Assembly (NCBI GenBank): GCA_964549445.1
Contig: CAZJVS010000003.1
Coordinates: forward strand, 131,740 to 195,739
Source: SpSt-539 sp964549445
GTDB lineage: Bacteria; Planctomycetota; Phycisphaerae; UBA1845; UTPLA1
DNA length: 64,000 nucleotides
Reading direction: 5' to 3'
The position numbers and the translations under genes were made by a program. Below, one piece after another: positions 1 to 8,452 of the stretch. Below the pieces are notes generated by a model. It worked only from the letters and a program-made list of their open reading frames with translations, did not search any database and was not told where the DNA came from. The stretch's first letter is position 1. Each line of letters starts with the position of its first letter.

Positions 1-439
1 ACGCCGCGGGGATAATGTTTGCCCCGTACTTCAACGAGTAATCCGGGGCCCCGTCGTAGACCTGCTCCCAGGTCATACCGTTGTCGGCGACGGCCTTCTG
101 GACCAGTTCCGGCCCGCGGTTTCGGTTTGCGTCCGTCGCGAGCCCGATGATCTCCAGGCCCTGCGGCTGGAATCGTGCGTAGGCGTCTTTCCAATAGGGT
201 ATTTCCCGCTTGCATACGGGGCACCACGATGCCCAGAACGTGACTAACACGAGCTTGCCTCTGTAGGCATCCGGGAAGTTGATCCCCGCGCCGGATAAGG
301 CCGGCGCGTAGATTGGAATCGCATGCTTCTGCGCCGGCCGGCTCGTCACGGCTGGCCGCGACGTCGGCGTTGCATCACCGGCGATTGCCGCGGCGGCGAC
401 CCCAACGATGACCGAGATCGACAAGAACATTCGACTCAT
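1..439 (-). CDS. TlpA-like thioredoxin-fold protein (3' end outside window)
   Basis: The visible 146 residues begin with a hydrophobic signal peptide (about residues 3-21). A Thr/Pro-rich linker follows, then a thioredoxin fold with the motif FWASWCPVCK, redox cysteines at about 73 and 76. This is the TlpA/ResA/AhpC-TSA layout, so an exported thiol-disulfide oxidoreductase is the likely role; the substrate is unknown. The ATG at 439-437 is preceded by an AGGAG that overlaps the TAG stop of the protease gene upstream on the same strand (450-452). The two are probably co-transcribed and translationally coupled. The C-terminus lies beyond position 1. Family assignment is firm; the specific role is inferred. 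Confidence 0.85.
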   Translation of the reverse strand, partial: MSRMFLSISVIVGVAAAAIAGDATPTSRPAVTSRPAQKHAIPIYAPALSGAGINFPDAYRGKLVLVTFWASWCPVCKREIPYWKDAYARFQPQGLEIIGLATDANRNRGPELVQKAVADNGMTWEQVYDGAPDYSLKYGANIIPAA

Positions 440-449
440 GATCTTGCTC

Positions 450-3320
450 CTACGGCTTCACCAGGACAGGCACGTCGACTGCAATTGTGTCATCGGACTT
501 GGAAGCGGCCCGGAGGTATCCGACGTAGGACATGCCGTCGGCCGCCTTGGGTGGTGTGGTGCTGAGCTTGAAATCGAGCGGCGTCGCAACGCCGGGGTAT
601 AGAGTGCACTCTGTTGCGTCGCCGCGTTTGACCGCGATCGGGATCGGCTTGGTCGACAGGTAATCGATCTCCACCTCAAGCTCGACTTTCTGTTCGCTGT
701 CCGGATAGGTGAACGCAGCGCGGATCTCCAGCTCGCACGACGATGCGCCTCCCGGGGACGCCGCCTCACCTGAATAGTCCGGGTCTTCCATTCCGGCTTT
801 CAGGATGGCCTTGCCGGCCGAGTCGAAGACGTTTATTGCCACGTCGGTGAACATCGCATACTCGTCCGGCGACATTCGGAAGTGAATCCGGGCAGCCCGC
901 ACGGACGGCTCAAACTTGATCGGGACTTTTGCCGAATCACTGCCGGGCGTCAGCTTTACCTTTGTCGTCTTGCGAACGCCTTCCAGCTCGCCGGACAGCG
1001 TCACCGGCAGCGGTGTCTCAAACGTATTCAGCAACGAAAGCGACCCACTCGGCGGCTTGCCCGCCTTGTGATCCCAGCTTGTCACCAGGGTCGGCGTGGC
1101 GGCGACGCCGTCAAAGCGAACCGAGAAGTCGTACGCGGATTCCTCGTCCGGTCGGCGACTGGTGGCGCACAACTCCCACACGCCCGGAACAAGCTCCCGG
1201 GTGATGCTCTGGCGCGCGGATGTTCGTCCCGCCGCCGGGTCGAGGGCGAACGTGCGCGCGCGGATAATTGTCCCGTCGGGACGGAAGATGCCGCGCACAC
1301 CAGCGGTCGATTTCTGGCCTTCAATCGATTTCAACTCGAGGTGCATCGCGGTCGCGCCGGTTGGCACCGCCACGAAGTAACGCTGGGGAACCCAGCCGCT
1401 GACCCGCTCGGCCTTGAATTCGCGTCGGTATCGTTCGGCGGCGCCCAGTCGATACGGAACGATGACGGTGTTCCAGAGCTGTCCGGCCACGGCGTCGCCG
1501 TCGAGCAGATCGATGGAAGCAAAGTAAAGCCCGGGCTTCGCCAGGGCGGCCGCGTCGTACGTCGCCCGCACTTCGGCCGGCTGCTCCGCGCGAAAGTAGA
1601 TCTGCGTGTTCTCCGTCCTGCACCATGCCGCCGAGGAACGGACCGCAAAGCGTTTCGAGAAGGTCCGCCGCACCTCGGCGTCGGCGGTCGGACCAAACGC
1701 CGGCTTGATCGTGAAGACCTGCGGCCGATCGGTCGGGGCAAAGCTGCTCCGCCAGTACGCGGTCGGCCCTGTGCCGCCCGGGGCGAGCGGGCTTTCGGTT
1801 TCGACGGTGCAACCGACGAGTGGGTCGTTCGCCCCACCCTTCACGAGACCGCGCAGGGCGCTCGCGGACTTGCTCATGTTCGGGATGCCTGCGCCGTAGT
1901 CGAGCGGCGTGAACCCGGCGACGGGCGCTGCGCTGCGCTGCAGGGCCGCCTTGGCCCAGGTTGATCGTACGGCGGCGTTCGCGCCCAACCCGGCTCGCGC
2001 GTCGCAGACAAGCAGCGCGCACATCCCGGCAGTGTAAGGGGAGGCCATGCTGGTCCCCGAAAAGAAATCGCCCTCGCGGTTCCATGTGGTCACGGTCGAA
2101 GTTGCGTATCCGGGAGTTGCGACGTCCGGCTTTCGCAGATCTCCGCCGCGCGAGCTGAATGTCGTCACCACCGGCCCGGGGATCTTGATGCCCCATACAT
2201 CGCGAGCTGTGTCGGCCCCCATCAGTGCCGCGCAGGTGATGGCGTGGGTCGCGGCGGCTGGTGTTCCAACGCTCGACAGCCCCGGCCCGTTGTTGCCAGC
2301 CGATGTGCAGACGATCAGATCGGGATTCTCGACAAGGAGTTTGTCGAGAAACGTGTCGATGTCCGAGTGGCCCTCGCGCTGCGAACCGATTCCGAAGCTC
2401 AGATTGCAGACAACCGGTACGCGATGTTCGCGGGCGTACTTCGCGGCATACTCAAACGCCCGCTTCTTTGCCCCGGTCGTCGTGGCCCCGCCCGACAGGG
2501 CGCCGACGCCGATTTTGAGGGAGATCACCTTCGCCCCCGGCGCGACGCCGTTGAAACCGTCCTGGCCGTTGATCCGCCAGCCGGCCGCGATGCCCGCGAC
2601 GTGCGTTCCGTGGCCGCCATCGTCGAAGTGCAGGACGACCTTGCGCTGACGCGGGAAGACATTGACCGCGATTGGCAGTTCCGGAATCTGCTTTTCCTTG
2701 CGGGGTCGCGGAAAGAGAAAGTAGTCCTGGGCCACGCGGTGGTTCTTCAGGGGTTTGCTCTTCGAGAAGTCGCGATCGCCCGCCGCATCGACGAAGACCA
2801 CGGCATCGTCGTCGCCGCTGTTGGGCGGGACGACAACAAGCAATACGAACTCGTCATCCTTGCGGCCGTTGTCGTTGATGTCCGGCACGCTCGTATTGAT
2901 GAACGCCTTTTCTTCAATCAAGCCAAGCCAGAGCGTCGAGCCGTCGGGTCGCGCCGCGGCCGGCGGCGGCACGTATTCCTGGGGCGCTCCGTCTTTGTCG
3001 TAGCGGATGATGCGATCGGCCTTCTCGTTCCACGCGGCCGGCGACAGCTCGATATCCCCCTCGCCGGAGAAATCCTGAACATCGATCACCTTCGGCGAGC
3101 CGTCGGGCATTTTGTCCAGTCCCGCCACGGCGATGTCGACACCCGTGTCGAGCACGGCAATAACCACTCCGCGGCCATCGCGATCCGGATGCTGCCGGAG
3201 ATATTCATCAACTCCGCACGTTGACAGCGAGAGCTGCGACCACGGCATTGTCGTTGTTTGCCCGGCTGCAGTTCCGGCGACGGCGAGAACACCGCAGATC
3301 GAGAGAATGGATCGCATCAT
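450..3320 (-). CDS. secreted subtilase (S8) resembling tripeptidyl-peptidase II
   Basis: 956 aa with a signal peptide (about residues 3-20). The subtilisin catalytic set is complete: Asp58 in AVLDTGVD, His237 in GGHGTHVAG, Asn343 in SAGNNG and Ser424 in GTSMASP. About 180 residues lie between Asp and His, where ordinary subtilisins have about 30. Such an insert is a hallmark of tripeptidyl-peptidase II, and the text around Asp (DGRGVVIAVLDTGVD followed by PKVIDVQDFSGEGD) is also TPP II-like. Long beta-rich C-terminal regions follow (about 500-956). Eukaryotic TPP II is cytosolic and larger (about 1250 aa), so an exported, shorter version is notable. The start ATG has GGAGG eight bases upstream. 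It is followed directly by the thioredoxin gene. The protease class is firm; the TPP II relationship is a family judgement without an alignment. Confidence 0.85.
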   Translation of the reverse strand: MMRSILSICGVLAVAGTAAGQTTTMPWSQLSLSTCGVDEYLRQHPDRDGRGVVIAVLDTGVDIAVAGLDKMPDGSPKVIDVQDFSGEGDIELSPAAWNEKADRIIRYDKDGAPQEYVPPPAAARPDGSTLWLGLIEEKAFINTSVPDINDNGRKDDEFVLLVVVPPNSGDDDAVVFVDAAGDRDFSKSKPLKNHRVAQDYFLFPRPRKEKQIPELPIAVNVFPRQRKVVLHFDDGGHGTHVAGIAAGWRINGQDGFNGVAPGAKVISLKIGVGALSGGATTTGAKKRAFEYAAKYAREHRVPVVCNLSFGIGSQREGHSDIDTFLDKLLVENPDLIVCTSAGNNGPGLSSVGTPAAATHAITCAALMGADTARDVWGIKIPGPVVTTFSSRGGDLRKPDVATPGYATSTVTTWNREGDFFSGTSMASPYTAGMCALLVCDARAGLGANAAVRSTWAKAALQRSAAPVAGFTPLDYGAGIPNMSKSASALRGLVKGGANDPLVGCTVETESPLAPGGTGPTAYWRSSFAPTDRPQVFTIKPAFGPTADAEVRRTFSKRFAVRSSAAWCRTENTQIYFRAEQPAEVRATYDAAALAKPGLYFASIDLLDGDAVAGQLWNTVIVPYRLGAAERYRREFKAERVSGWVPQRYFVAVPTGATAMHLELKSIEGQKSTAGVRGIFRPDGTIIRARTFALDPAAGRTSARQSITRELVPGVWELCATSRRPDEESAYDFSVRFDGVAATPTLVTSWDHKAGKPPSGSLSLLNTFETPLPVTLSGELEGVRKTTKVKLTPGSDSAKVPIKFEPSVRAARIHFRMSPDEYAMFTDVAINVFDSAGKAILKAGMEDPDYSGEAASPGGASSCELEIRAAFTYPDSEQKVELEVEIDYLSTKPIPIAVKRGDATECTLYPGVATPLDFKLSTTPPKAADGMSYVGYLRAASKSDDTIAVDVPVLVKP

Positions 3321-3399
3321 CTAAAGCGCCTCCGACATGCCTGTTCGACGTTCTTCCCGCTCTGGTTTATAACGGCCGGCATCTCTGGAGGGAACGCCC

Positions 3400-3654
3400 G
3401 TGTCCGTCTTTAACGAGCGCGCCGAGCTGATCGATCACATGGAGTTCAAGTTCGGCAAGCCGCTGGGCCGAGTTGCTGCCGCCATGGACCTGCTGAGCGA
3501 TATCCAGATCGCCGTCGGCACGCACGCCGCCTACTGCAAACGGCCGAGCAACCCGACGCTGCCGACGCGCGACATCGAGGATGTCTTGCGAATGATCGGC
3601 CATGTCAAAGAGCTGATGGTCGATCTGAGGAGCGAGCTTCAGCAGCGACCGTAA
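3400..3654 (+). CDS. small hypothetical protein
   Basis: 84 aa, no signal peptide or membrane helix, predicted mostly alpha-helical. I do not recognise the family. The GTG start at 3400 is chosen because GGAGGGA lies seven bases upstream and no better start exists. It is the first of four plus-strand genes that end at 5803. The longer open frame on the opposite strand (3367-3876) has biased composition and looks like a shadow. Confidence 0.6.
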   Translation: MSVFNERAELIDHMEFKFGKPLGRVAAAMDLLSDIQIAVGTHAAYCKRPSNPTLPTRDIEDVLRMIGHVKELMVDLRSELQQRP

Positions 3655-3675
3655 ACGCCTCGACGGCGATTGCGA

Positions 3676-3690
3676 TACAATCCGTTTGTG
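3676..3690 (+). promoter_or_regulatory. candidate -10 box for leaderless transcript
   Basis: TACAAT at 3676-3681 is followed by six bases and then the GTG at 3688. No Shine-Dalgarno sequence lies in front of that GTG. Transcription starting about seven bases after the -10 would begin at the start codon. No convincing -35 is visible. See the finding on repeated cases. Confidence 0.4.
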
Positions 3691-4008
3691 CGGCTTACCA
3701 AAGAAGCAAAGATCATCGTTCTGCTCGTCGTCTGGCTTGCCGCGCTCGCAGCGTTTGCGGCATCCTTCGTCGTGATAGGGGGATGGGAGTCCTTCGTTCA
3801 GTTCGCCGTCGCACTCTTTGTCGGACTTGGCGTAATTTGCCTCGTGCTGATGCTGATGCCGGGCCCTCGGCAGCACCCAACCGGGTGCTGCAAATGCTGC
3901 GGCTACGACCTGACGCTGAACCAGTCAGGCCGCTGTCCCGAATGCGGAAGAAACGTCGGGGCATCGCCAGTCCCGCCAGGATCGGCCGTACATGCGAAAC
4001 CTGAGTGA
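3688..4008 (+). CDS. two-helix membrane protein with planctomycete-type zinc ribbon
   Basis: About 106 aa. Two hydrophobic segments (about residues 8-28 and 35-56) are followed by a C-terminal zinc ribbon with CCKCCGYDL and CPECGRN, four cysteines able to bind one zinc. This CxxCGYDL...CPECG module recurs on membrane proteins of Planctomycetes; its function is not established as far as I know. An in-frame TTG at 3670 would add six residues. I prefer GTG 3688 because a -10-like TACAAT precedes it by six bases. The 3' end overlaps the next gene by 17 nt. Confidence 0.7.
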   Translation: MRLTKEAKIIVLLVVWLAALAAFAASFVVIGGWESFVQFAVALFVGLGVICLVLMLMPGPRQHPTGCCKCCGYDLTLNQSGRCPECGRNVGASPVPPGSAVHAKPE

Positions 4009-4954
4009 TATCCCGATTCCGTCCGGCAGTGAGTATCGACGCGACTCACTTACGCTCGCGCTCCAGTCGGTTCTGCGCTGGTGGCGCGCAAACGACGTCT
4101 CGTACGATGAGCTGATCGCGGTTACCGCGATCGGAGTCATGCTTCCGTTCACCGATCGCGAACCCTGTCCCGCTCGATGGTGCGACTACGGCCGTGATGC
4201 GTTCCTCGTGGCGGCCGCTGAGCAGTACGGTCTCTCGCTGCGGGATCTTCACCCGCCCGATGCCGTTCCGCTCCCCGCGACGCCGCCGGAATTCGAGTTG
4301 CACTGGCGCGACAGCTATGTGCCGCTCGTCGAGACGGCGCTGGCTCACCGGCAGCCGGTCCTGGCGTGGATGGGTTGGCCGGCGCCTCATGAAACACAGT
4401 GGGGCATCATCTCCGCAATCGACGCCAGGACGCGCCGCTGCGCGGGAATCATCGCAAGCGTTCCGCAAATGATCGCGCTCGATCGAGCCGCCGTTCAGGC
4501 CTATGTCGCGCAGGAGTTGGCCGCGGTCGACGCGGACGTCGCCGGGCGGGTTCGGTCCGCCGCGTCGCGCGGGCTGACAGTCCTTCGCAATGAAGGCCCT
4601 GCTCGCTTCAACGTGCAAACGGGCGCCGTCGCCATCGGCCGCCTACAGGGCCGCATATCCGAGCGGGAGTTTTGCCCGGTTCACCGGGCCGACTCGTGGC
4701 GATGCCTGGCCCGGCTGGCGGACGAATGTGCCGCCCGCCGTCGAGCGGCTGCGAGCTGGTTCTCCTCCGTTCAACAATCCGGTCTGGCGGGGGCCCTCGA
4801 AGCGTCGGCCGATTCGATCTCGGCGCTCTCGCCGTCGGCCCGTCATCGCGAAGCATGGGCCTCGCCGTCCGGCCGCCACGAACTGATCGGAGCGATTGAA
4901 CAGGTTCGTGCAGCTGACGTCCGCGTTGCCGACGTGTTCGCCCGGGCCGGCTGA
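3992..4954 (+). CDS. uncharacterised protein, 320 aa
   Basis: No signal peptide or membrane segment. The N-terminal half has a paired-cysteine stretch (EPCPARWCDYG), then an Ala/Leu-rich helix and WMGWPAPHETQWGII. The layout Cys-helix-(hydrophobic)...W-G-I-I faintly recalls papain-like or BtrH-type N-terminal domains, but I cannot support a catalytic assignment. The C-terminal half is helical and rich in Ala and Arg. The ATG at 3992 lies inside the end of the preceding gene, so the two are probably translated from one transcript; the methyltransferase gene follows after 30 nt. Function unknown. Confidence 0.6.
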   Translation: MRNLSDIPIPSGSEYRRDSLTLALQSVLRWWRANDVSYDELIAVTAIGVMLPFTDREPCPARWCDYGRDAFLVAAAEQYGLSLRDLHPPDAVPLPATPPEFELHWRDSYVPLVETALAHRQPVLAWMGWPAPHETQWGIISAIDARTRRCAGIIASVPQMIALDRAAVQAYVAQELAAVDADVAGRVRSAASRGLTVLRNEGPARFNVQTGAVAIGRLQGRISEREFCPVHRADSWRCLARLADECAARRRAAASWFSSVQQSGLAGALEASADSISALSPSARHREAWASPSGRHELIGAIEQVRAADVRVADVFARAG

Positions 4955-4984
4955 TTTCACCAATCACGCCCGGCCGAGCCGCCG

Positions 4985-5803
4985 ATGAATTCTCCGATGA
5001 ACCCCGACCTTGATCGCCGCATTCGCGAAGACAACCGCCGCCTGCACGACACCCCCGGCTATGCCGACTTCTACGACGAGCAGATCGCGTTGATCCGCAA
5101 TCCGTGGGAGCAGCGGCCGATTCGCGAAGACCTCGCGCGCATCGCGAGCCGCCTCCCGCCAGGCTTTCGAGCTCTCGACCTCGGCTGCGGGACGGGAAAT
5201 CTCACTCTCAAACTCGTCGACCTTGGTGCATCCGTTACGGGTGTTGACGTCTCCGATGCGATGCTTGCGCGATTGAGAGAAAAGTTCGACCCGGCCGACA
5301 CGCGTTCCACTTTGGCGCTGATTGCCCGTGACGCCGACGACTATCTTCGCGACTGCGGCGATTCATTTGATCTTGTTTGTGCATGCAGCTATCTGCATCA
5401 CATGCCCGACTACATGGCGACGCTCACCACCGCCGCGAGTCTCGTCGTGCCCGGCGGCTGCCTCTATGTTGCGCACGAACCGCTGGCGACAACGCGATCC
5501 GATCGACTTGGGCGGATTCTGGAGTGGATCGACTTTCGCTGGCAGCGGTTCGAAGTCCGCACTGGAATCGGCGGACGCACGGCACGCGATGACCCGTACT
5601 ACGACCCCGACTCGCTGGCCGACTACTGGGCGATGGATCGCGGACTTGAGCCCGACGCGATCGCGTCGGCGTTACGCACAGCCGGGTTTATTCCGCGAAT
5701 CACGATGTACGACTCGAAGCGGCACCGCATCCTTCACGTCGCCGCGCGGCTTCTCGGCACCCGACATCTGCTGAAAATTGAGGCATGGCGACCCGGAAGA
5801 TGA
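4985..5803 (+). CDS. class I SAM-dependent methyltransferase
   Basis: 272 aa. The SAM-binding motif I is clear (ALDLGCGTGNLT, about residues 65-76), followed by the acidic motif II (GVDVSDAML) and a motif IV-like segment around CACSYLHHM. This is the Methyltransf_11/25 type that modifies small molecules or quinones; the acceptor cannot be told from sequence. ATG 4985 and ATG 4997 are both possible and neither has a strong Shine-Dalgarno. Its TGA lies 7 nt from the stop of the convergent RDD gene, so no intrinsic terminator fits between them. Confidence 0.85.
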   Translation: MNSPMNPDLDRRIREDNRRLHDTPGYADFYDEQIALIRNPWEQRPIREDLARIASRLPPGFRALDLGCGTGNLTLKLVDLGASVTGVDVSDAMLARLREKFDPADTRSTLALIARDADDYLRDCGDSFDLVCACSYLHHMPDYMATLTTAASLVVPGGCLYVAHEPLATTRSDRLGRILEWIDFRWQRFEVRTGIGGRTARDDPYYDPDSLADYWAMDRGLEPDAIASALRTAGFIPRITMYDSKRHRILHVAARLLGTRHLLKIEAWRPGR

Positions 5804-5810
5804 CGCGAGA

Positions 5811-7514
5811 TCAGACGCCCATCTGTTCGTGGTCTTCTTCGCGACTCTCGCTCGTTGCGGCCCGCGCTTGGATGGGCCGTGCCAGCGGCGGCGCCGGCCG
5901 AATCACGAATGTCCCCGCGACAGCATCGCCGATGCGCTGTCGGTTGCGCGAGATCGCCAGCATCAGAAAGAGACTCGACGCCGCAACAAGCAGAATCCCC
6001 AGTTCCGGAATGCGAACCACGTTACGCACGACGACCTGCTGCACAGTCGGCCGCCCGCCGCTTGCCGAGATGACGCGACAGCCAAGCAGCCGCTTGCCGG
6101 GTGTCGAGCCCCATAGCCCCTCCCAGACGCCGCAATAGACCGCATACACCGCGACCACGAGGTACCACGAAGGCGCGATGCGCGACGCCATCAGCGACTG
6201 CGCGAGTTCGGGATCGGCCAGCAGCCGCGGGCCGAGCACCCCGAACTCCGAAAGGGGCACGACCCACAACGGGGCTGTGACGGCTACCGCCGGGAGCAGA
6301 TCGATGATCGCGGCCGCAAGTCGCCGCCCGGGGTCGGCCAGTTGAACGGTCTTCGGAAGCGGCAGCGGCGTCGCCAGCATCTCCTGCCGAGTCCAAACGA
6401 TGACGGCCATGACGATCATGATCGTCAGTGCTTCGATCCAGCCGAGGCCGGGCGATGGCGCAGAACTCAGCGGCCCGCCGCCCAGGTTGATCGGGCGTTC
6501 CCATGTGACGGTTCGATCGCCATCGAGCGCTGACGTGCCCAATTCAATTTTTCCGTCCGGGCCGAGCCGGGCGATCGCCAACTGCGCCCGTGCGACGGTG
6601 ATCGCGGTCAGATTGGGCTTCAGCACGACCTTGCCAAGTTTATCATTCAGTGCCTGGGACGCGAACCACGCGTCATCCTTCCGCCACGCGACGCGGAGCT
6701 CGCACTCGCCGTTCGTGGCGTCCGTTGGCGTCAATAGGGTTAAGACCGGCCCGAGCCGATCGGCTGCCGCCCACGCTGCGACCGCGGTTTTCGAGTCTGG
6801 CACGGCGCCGGCGGCGGACCACTCGCCGTCTGCGAATGTACTGCATTCGATCGGTTTGCCGTCGGCCGCGCGCCAGAACAGGTGGGCCTTGCCATCCCGG
6901 GCGGCAAGCCAGAACTGTTTCGCGTGCCGGGCGGTTGGCGGCACGGGCGAAGCGACCTCCCACAGCCGGTGATGCATTCGCAATAGCGTCAGGCCGGCGG
7001 CGGGCCGCGTCGTTGCCGGACGAGCCGGCTTATCGCGGGTCGGCCGTGTCGCGGTCTTGAACGCCGGGAAGGCCGGCGTGGGCAACACCAGTTCGAGTTC
7101 GGCGCCTTCGCTGATCGCGTAAATATCCGGTCGAATCGCGTCGCCGGCCAGCGCGATCGGGGCCTGCTTGCCCGGCCAGTTCGGTCCGGCCGTGTCGGAT
7201 CGGATCGTGACCACCGCGGACGTGTGGTCGACATACAACAGCAGGGTCTCGTCATCGTCGACGGCCATTCCGATGAGCTCGCCGAATCGGTCGGGCAAAG
7301 TCGGCGAGGTCAGCAGTCCCGGCGCGAGCGTGTCGCCATAGTAGAGACGGATCGACTTTCGTTGTCCGGAGAGTCGCGATTCCGCGACCCAGACCGTGTC
7401 GTCGTTACCTGCAATTCGGATCGCCGCCGGTCCAGTGCTGCTCGCGGCCGCGAGGACAGGTGCCGCGCCAGCCACTGCCGCGCACCACGCGACGATGGGG
7501 GGCAGTCGGCTCAT
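5811..7514 (-). CDS. exported protein with C-terminal RDD membrane domain
   Basis: 567 aa from ATG 7514: a signal peptide (about 1-20), roughly 340 residues of repetitive beta-rich text that may form a propeller-like extracytoplasmic domain, a membrane helix near 370-388, then an RDD domain (about 410-550). The RDD domain begins DPGRRLAAAIIDLL and contains the TPGKRLLG and RIPE motifs. RDD domains are multi-helix membrane modules, some linked to ion exchange. The open frame runs further upstream, but the ATGA overlap with the lipoprotein gene (ATG 7514-7512, TGA 7513-7511) and the signal peptide fix this start. Third gene of the run 8987-5811. Confidence 0.75.
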   Translation of the reverse strand: MSRLPPIVAWCAAVAGAAPVLAAASSTGPAAIRIAGNDDTVWVAESRLSGQRKSIRLYYGDTLAPGLLTSPTLPDRFGELIGMAVDDDETLLLYVDHTSAVVTIRSDTAGPNWPGKQAPIALAGDAIRPDIYAISEGAELELVLPTPAFPAFKTATRPTRDKPARPATTRPAAGLTLLRMHHRLWEVASPVPPTARHAKQFWLAARDGKAHLFWRAADGKPIECSTFADGEWSAAGAVPDSKTAVAAWAAADRLGPVLTLLTPTDATNGECELRVAWRKDDAWFASQALNDKLGKVVLKPNLTAITVARAQLAIARLGPDGKIELGTSALDGDRTVTWERPINLGGGPLSSAPSPGLGWIEALTIMIVMAVIVWTRQEMLATPLPLPKTVQLADPGRRLAAAIIDLLPAVAVTAPLWVVPLSEFGVLGPRLLADPELAQSLMASRIAPSWYLVVAVYAVYCGVWEGLWGSTPGKRLLGCRVISASGGRPTVQQVVVRNVVRIPELGILLVAASSLFLMLAISRNRQRIGDAVAGTFVIRPAPPLARPIQARAATSESREEDHEQMGV

Positions 7515-8452
7515 GGCTGCGACTCGGGTGCTGCGGTTTCGGTTGGCATGACGGATGGCGGCTCGGCCGCGTCGGTCGTCGGCTGCTCGCAATTGCGATC
7601 GACCTGAACCTGCCGCTCGATCCCTGGCGGCGACTCCGGGCGGACAAACGCCCGCCGCGAAATCGGAGGCGAGGCCTGCCAGTTGTCGATGGTCACCAGC
7701 AACTTTCCGCCTTCGGTGCGTCCATCCGACGGCGGCCAGTCGATGCTGATCTTGTGTGCGACGAGCGGGCCGTTGGGCCATGCGGGGCGATAGTCGTCCA
7801 AGTTTGCGTTCATCGCCCGACGCCCGAAGGAGTCGCGGAACATGATCAGTCGAACCATGTAGGGCGGCGTCCGCTCGACCCAGTACTCGCGGTCGAGCGA
7901 GTAACGCCCGCCCGCCGCCCCGAAGTAGAGCAGGCGGTCGTATTGCTCTCCGTACAGGCGGGCCGGCCCAATCGCCCCGTCCCGCGGCAGCGACAACAAG
8001 CGCATGCCCAGCACTTCAGCCAACTGCTCCGGTCGCAGCGGCATGGCATCCGCACAGGGCTTTCCTACATTGACAAACCTTCCCCACCAGTACGTCGAGA
8101 CCTCCGGCTTGACCCAGAGCCAGAACGTCTCGGCATTCGCGGCGACCTGCATGACCTGTTCGCCGATCGGGTGTCGCAGGTCCAGGCGGAAGTCGTGCGG
8201 TGTCCGCACCAGCAGCGATCCATCGAGCGAATATCGGTGCGCAGTCCCGTGGTCATCGACCATCTGTGCGACGACATGGGCGGGCGAGGCGTAAAGCGGC
8301 TTGTCGATTCGCTCGTTGTTGGCATTGATACGGCCGACAATATCCTGGCTGGTGCGAGGCGGCTGCGGGGCAGTCGTCTTGACCTCGGGCGGCGGGCAGC
8401 CACACAAAGCGAGACATCCGATCACCACGATAAGCGGGCGCAGACTACGCAT
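7511..8452 (-). CDS. probable lipoprotein
   Basis: 313 aa from ATG 8452. A short basic N-terminus and hydrophobic stretch lead to LALCGC, so Cys19 is the likely lipidated residue. The mature part is beta-rich with many aromatic residues (for example LWVKPEVSTYWWGRF) and vaguely recalls LolA/LppX-fold lipid carriers, but I would not assign that without a structure prediction. The frame opens 12 codons earlier; ATG 8452 is preferred because it gives a clean signal peptide and only an 8-nt overlap with the upstream gene. Coupled by ATGA to the RDD gene downstream. Confidence 0.7.
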   Translation of the reverse strand: MRSLRPLIVVIGCLALCGCPPPEVKTTAPQPPRTSQDIVGRINANNERIDKPLYASPAHVVAQMVDDHGTAHRYSLDGSLLVRTPHDFRLDLRHPIGEQVMQVAANAETFWLWVKPEVSTYWWGRFVNVGKPCADAMPLRPEQLAEVLGMRLLSLPRDGAIGPARLYGEQYDRLLYFGAAGGRYSLDREYWVERTPPYMVRLIMFRDSFGRRAMNANLDDYRPAWPNGPLVAHKISIDWPPSDGRTEGGKLLVTIDNWQASPPISRRAFVRPESPPGIERQVQVDRNCEQPTTDAAEPPSVMPTETAAPESQP

